Below, piece after piece: positions 61,251 to 64,000 of a DNA stretch of 64,000 nucleotides. The stretch spans positions 19,013,790 to 19,077,789 of the forward strand of contig CM022677.1 of NCBI GenBank assembly GCA_012295275.1, read 5' to 3'. The notes under the pieces were generated by a model. That model worked only from the letters and a program-made list of their open reading frames with translations, was not told the origin of the DNA and did not search any database. A program made the translations under genes and the position numbers. Position 1 is the stretch's first letter, and each line of letters opens with the position of its first letter. The stretch is from Chrysomallon squamiferum. Taxonomy: Eukaryota > Mollusca > Gastropoda > Neomphalida > Peltospiridae.

Positions 61251-61631
61251 ATCTGTGAAAAAAACGTCTCAATTATTTCATATTAATAATGACATCTGCT
61301 AGTGAAATATTTGTGGTAATCCCTGGCTTTTTCTCTCTCTCTCTCTCTCAATGAATTTTTCGTTGTGTCACATTGGTAATTTCTGTTAATGTGCTCCTGT
61401 CATCACTGGTACAGAATTATTGTTCAAAGAACACCATCCAGACTGCAAGAATTGTTTCTCTCGTGGCACTTTTCACAGATGATACCTCAAGCATTCCTGT
61501 TACTAATGACCTCTACTAGCGAAGTGTTTGATACTAGTAATCTTGCTGCCAGACATTTCTACTATTTTTTGTTATCCAGGATGTCCTCTTTTTTTCTTTT
61601 TTTTTCTTCTTTTTTTTTCTTTTTTTTTTTA

Positions 61632-62050
61632 TTATAACAGAATGGACTGATGATTTTTGTCATTCCATTTTAATGATGATGATGCTGCTGCAGTTGTTTC
61701 ATGTTGAGATGTAGGCAGGTGGATCAGAATGAATGACCACAAGAAAGAAATCACATTCTGTGAAAACTGTCCAGATACAGGTAGCATGCAGTTGTCATTA
61801 AAATGTTGTAGCTCTGGCCATATCTGAGAAAAAAGGATGAGCATTTCTTATTATTAGTGGCGTCTGCTAGTGAAATACTGGTAGGTTTAATCCGTTGTCT
61901 GGTATGTAACCACCTTTCATACATAATGATTACAGATGATTTTTGTTACCTTGATTTTGGTAAATGTTGGTTAATGTAGTTATGCAGGCTGTGCATACAA
62001 AATGACTTGACTGCATGTGAAAAAATGTGAAAATACTCGAGCAAGAAACT
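61632..62050 (-). pseudogene. RING-finger exon fragments, set 4
   Basis: At 61745-61690 the minus strand reads LSCGHSF-stop-STCLHL; the codon of the zinc Cys is TGA. A weaker FCMHSLHNYI-type piece lies near 62010-61970. Confidence 0.5.
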
Positions 62051-62394
62051 TCTGTCATTCAGAGTTGTAATAAAATAGCTTGAGCCAGTAAGACTTGATG
62101 GTCCACGAGGAACTTGCATAATTTATTACAGATTTTGAATCGAACAGTGAAATAATTCACTCAGTTGTTATAAACATAATAGAAATTAATTTTATTCTCT
62201 TTATCTAACACAAAAAAAAATGAAAACCAGATCAGGAATGAGTGTGTCTTGGTAGTTTTTGTATCAAGTGTTTCGGCAGTCTTTCTTTCTGTGTGTGTGT
62301 GTGTGTGTTGTGGTTGTACTGGATGTTTGTGAAAAATTTCTCCAGTTTTGACAGATACTTTTTGTTTTTGAATTTTTAATTTTTTTTTTTTTTT

Positions 62395-63410
62395 TTAGTC
62401 ATATATTTTCAGAATTAATTTAAACTCTTGGTTTCTCAATTTCTTCATCAGAAACTCTTGACATAATGCAGTAAATTTATAGTGTTTGATTATGGGCGTT
62501 GTAAATCTCCATTTTTTTAATATCGGATTCTGAGTCACTTTTTTTTGTTTTTTTTCGTTTTCATCCTCTGTCAGATGATTCCCTGTAGGCAAATGGAGCA
62601 AAATGAATGACCACAAGATAAAGCTCGTGGCTTTTGTGAAAATACTGAAACGAAGCCAGCAACATAATTTGTCATAGAAAGTTGTAGCTGTTGCCGTCTG
62701 TTTCTGTATCTGTATCTTTATTAAATTCATATATTTTCAGAATTAATTTAAACTCTTGGTTTCTCAATTCCTTCATCAGAAACTCTTGACATAATGCAGT
62801 AAATTTATAGTGTTTGATTATGGGCGTTGTAAATCTCCATTTTTTTAATATCGGATTCTGAGTCACTTTTTTTTGTTTTTTTTAACAATTTTGTTTTTTT
62901 TCGTTTTCATCCTCTGTCAGATGATTCCCTGTAGGCAAATGGAGCAAAATGAATGACCACAAGATAAAGCTCGTGGCTTTTGTGAAAATATTGAAACGAA
63001 GCCAGCAACATAATTTGTCATAGAAAGTTGTAGCTATTGCCGTCTGTTTCTGTATCTATATTTTTATTAAATTCATATATTTTCAGAATTTAAACTCTTG
63101 GTTTCTCAATTTCTTCATCAGAAACTCTTGACATAATGCAGTAAATTTATAGTGTTTGATTATGGACATTGTAAATCTCCATTTTTTTAATATCGGATTC
63201 TGAGTCACTTTTTTTTTTTTTTTTTAACAATTTTTTTTTTTTTCGTTTTCATCCTCTGTCAGATGATTCCCTGTAGGCAAATGGAGCAAAATGAATGACC
63301 ACAAGATAAAGCTCGTGGCTTTTGTGAAAATACTGAAACGAAGCCAGCAACATAATTTGTCATAGAAAGTTGTAGCTGTTGCCGTCTGTTTCTGTATCTA
63401 TATCTTTATT
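62395..63410 (-). pseudogene. Three tandem copies (about 340 nt) of a RING exon
   Basis: Units start near 62398, 62728 and 63074. Each reads, on the minus strand, FSQKPRALSCGHSFCSICLQ then GII-stop (62645-62584, 62992-62930, 63338-63276). This is a textbook central RING motif with all ligands intact. Copies 1 and 3 have an acceptor-like cgtttcag before FSQ; in copy 2 it reads cgtttcaa, losing the AG. A later frame in each unit is open for about 50 codons with FTALCQEFLMKKLRNQEFKL. Whether these are exons of a live gene or fragments cannot be told. Confidence 0.6.
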
Positions 63411-63419
63411 TGTATCTGT

Positions 63420-64000
63420 CTACATCTATATATCTGTGTAAGATGTATATAGACCAATATCTTTGTGTTCCAGAAGTATTTCTTGACGGATCTTCCATGT
63501 CGAGAGTCCAGTCTGACATTTAATTTTAGGCCCTGTTCAGGTGCTTGAGATCAGTAAATAGTTTTTCTATTTCTGTCTGTTTTATTTTTTTATTTTAATT
63601 TTATTTATTTTTATTTTTTTTTTCTATTCGTGTCGTACCCATAAAAGAAACCACAGATGTTTTAACTTTTCTTCATCCAAACTTGTAGCCAGCTCCGTGT
63701 TGTGTTGTGTTGGTCTACTGTGACGTAATTGTTTTGGTGGTTGGGGCCAAATAAGCTGACCATTGTCTATCAGTGTGGTCAGAAGGTGTATCTCTAAAAA
63801 TTAGCCATATCCAATTGTTGGTAACAAAATTACTGGATACGAAAATATTGTTCATTTTTTTTTTTTTTTTTTTATCATTTTGAAGTCCTCTTTAATGAAA
63901 TGGTCTTTTCTTCTTGATTTCACAAAACAAATGACATGGTCCAGAGGTATTTGTGTATTAGATATTTTTCTCCCGGCTTTGATGCATGTTGGAATATCAG
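63420..64000. other. No gene resolved
   Basis: T-rich sequence continuing the duplicated background of the RING region, including a diverged copy of the 55.63-kb segment at 63740-63910. Confidence 0.4.

Larger units (their letters stand above)
55628..63910. repeat. Segmental duplications within the RING fragment region
   Basis: A segment of about 270 nt (55628-55900) recurs at 58130-58425 and, more diverged, at 63740-63910. 56620-56900 matches 57785-58070. 57040-57600 matches 58725-59245. All copies are in the same orientation, so the region grew by repeated tandem duplication. Confidence 0.75.

Overview
The window is animal nuclear DNA. It is strongly AT-rich and filled with di-, tri- and tetranucleotide repeats. 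Its genes have small GT-AG exons separated by 0.1-3.5 kb introns. The gene families (a peptide-type rhodopsin GPCR, a DCC-type Ig/FN3 receptor, a metazoan-type phosphopantothenate-cysteine ligase and RING-finger exons) and the repeat style suggest a lophotrochozoan, most likely a mollusc. The species assignment is inference.

Layout. 0-3.8 kb: one small orphan exon, then simple repeats. 3.86-5.3 kb (minus): a rhodopsin-family receptor coded in one exon behind a non-coding first exon, with two compensating one-base frame breaks. 8.8-10.5 kb (plus): two degenerate copies of a coiled-coil coding fragment. 13.65-21.32 kb (plus): PPCS, the second enzyme of coenzyme A synthesis. 21.3-30.9 kb: no gene seen, but many minisatellites. 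30.97-52.32 kb (minus): a 17-exon gene for a type I membrane receptor with signal peptide, four Ig domains, three FN3 domains, one transmembrane segment and a long tail carrying about 14 tandem decapeptides. 52.9-54.2 kb (plus): splice-site pairs of a possible divergent non-coding transcript. 55.6-63.9 kb (minus): a large field of duplicated, mostly broken RING-finger exon fragments.

The most unusual feature is in PPCS. The 3' splice site plus the first 71 nt of exon 4 are repeated 23 times in tandem (16.37-18.83 kb). The copy joined to the rest of the exon has lost 23 nt and no longer fits the phase of exon 3. By phase arithmetic, inserting one complete 71-nt copy as a mini-exon restores the frame. 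The Ig/FN3 receptor gene has two comparable arrays: copies of the start of exon 13 with its acceptor (35.7-36.65 kb), and copies of a piece of exon 12 flanked by acceptor and donor sequences (36.94-37.6 kb). The RING region and the receptor tail also contain tandem coding units. Repeated amplification of exon edges together with their splice signals is therefore the theme of this window.

Several otherwise convincing genes carry single-base frame breaks (GPCR, PPCS exon 5, receptor tail). These may be assembly indels or real decay, and the sequence alone cannot decide. The genes do not look like a pathway or operon; they are independent neighbours.
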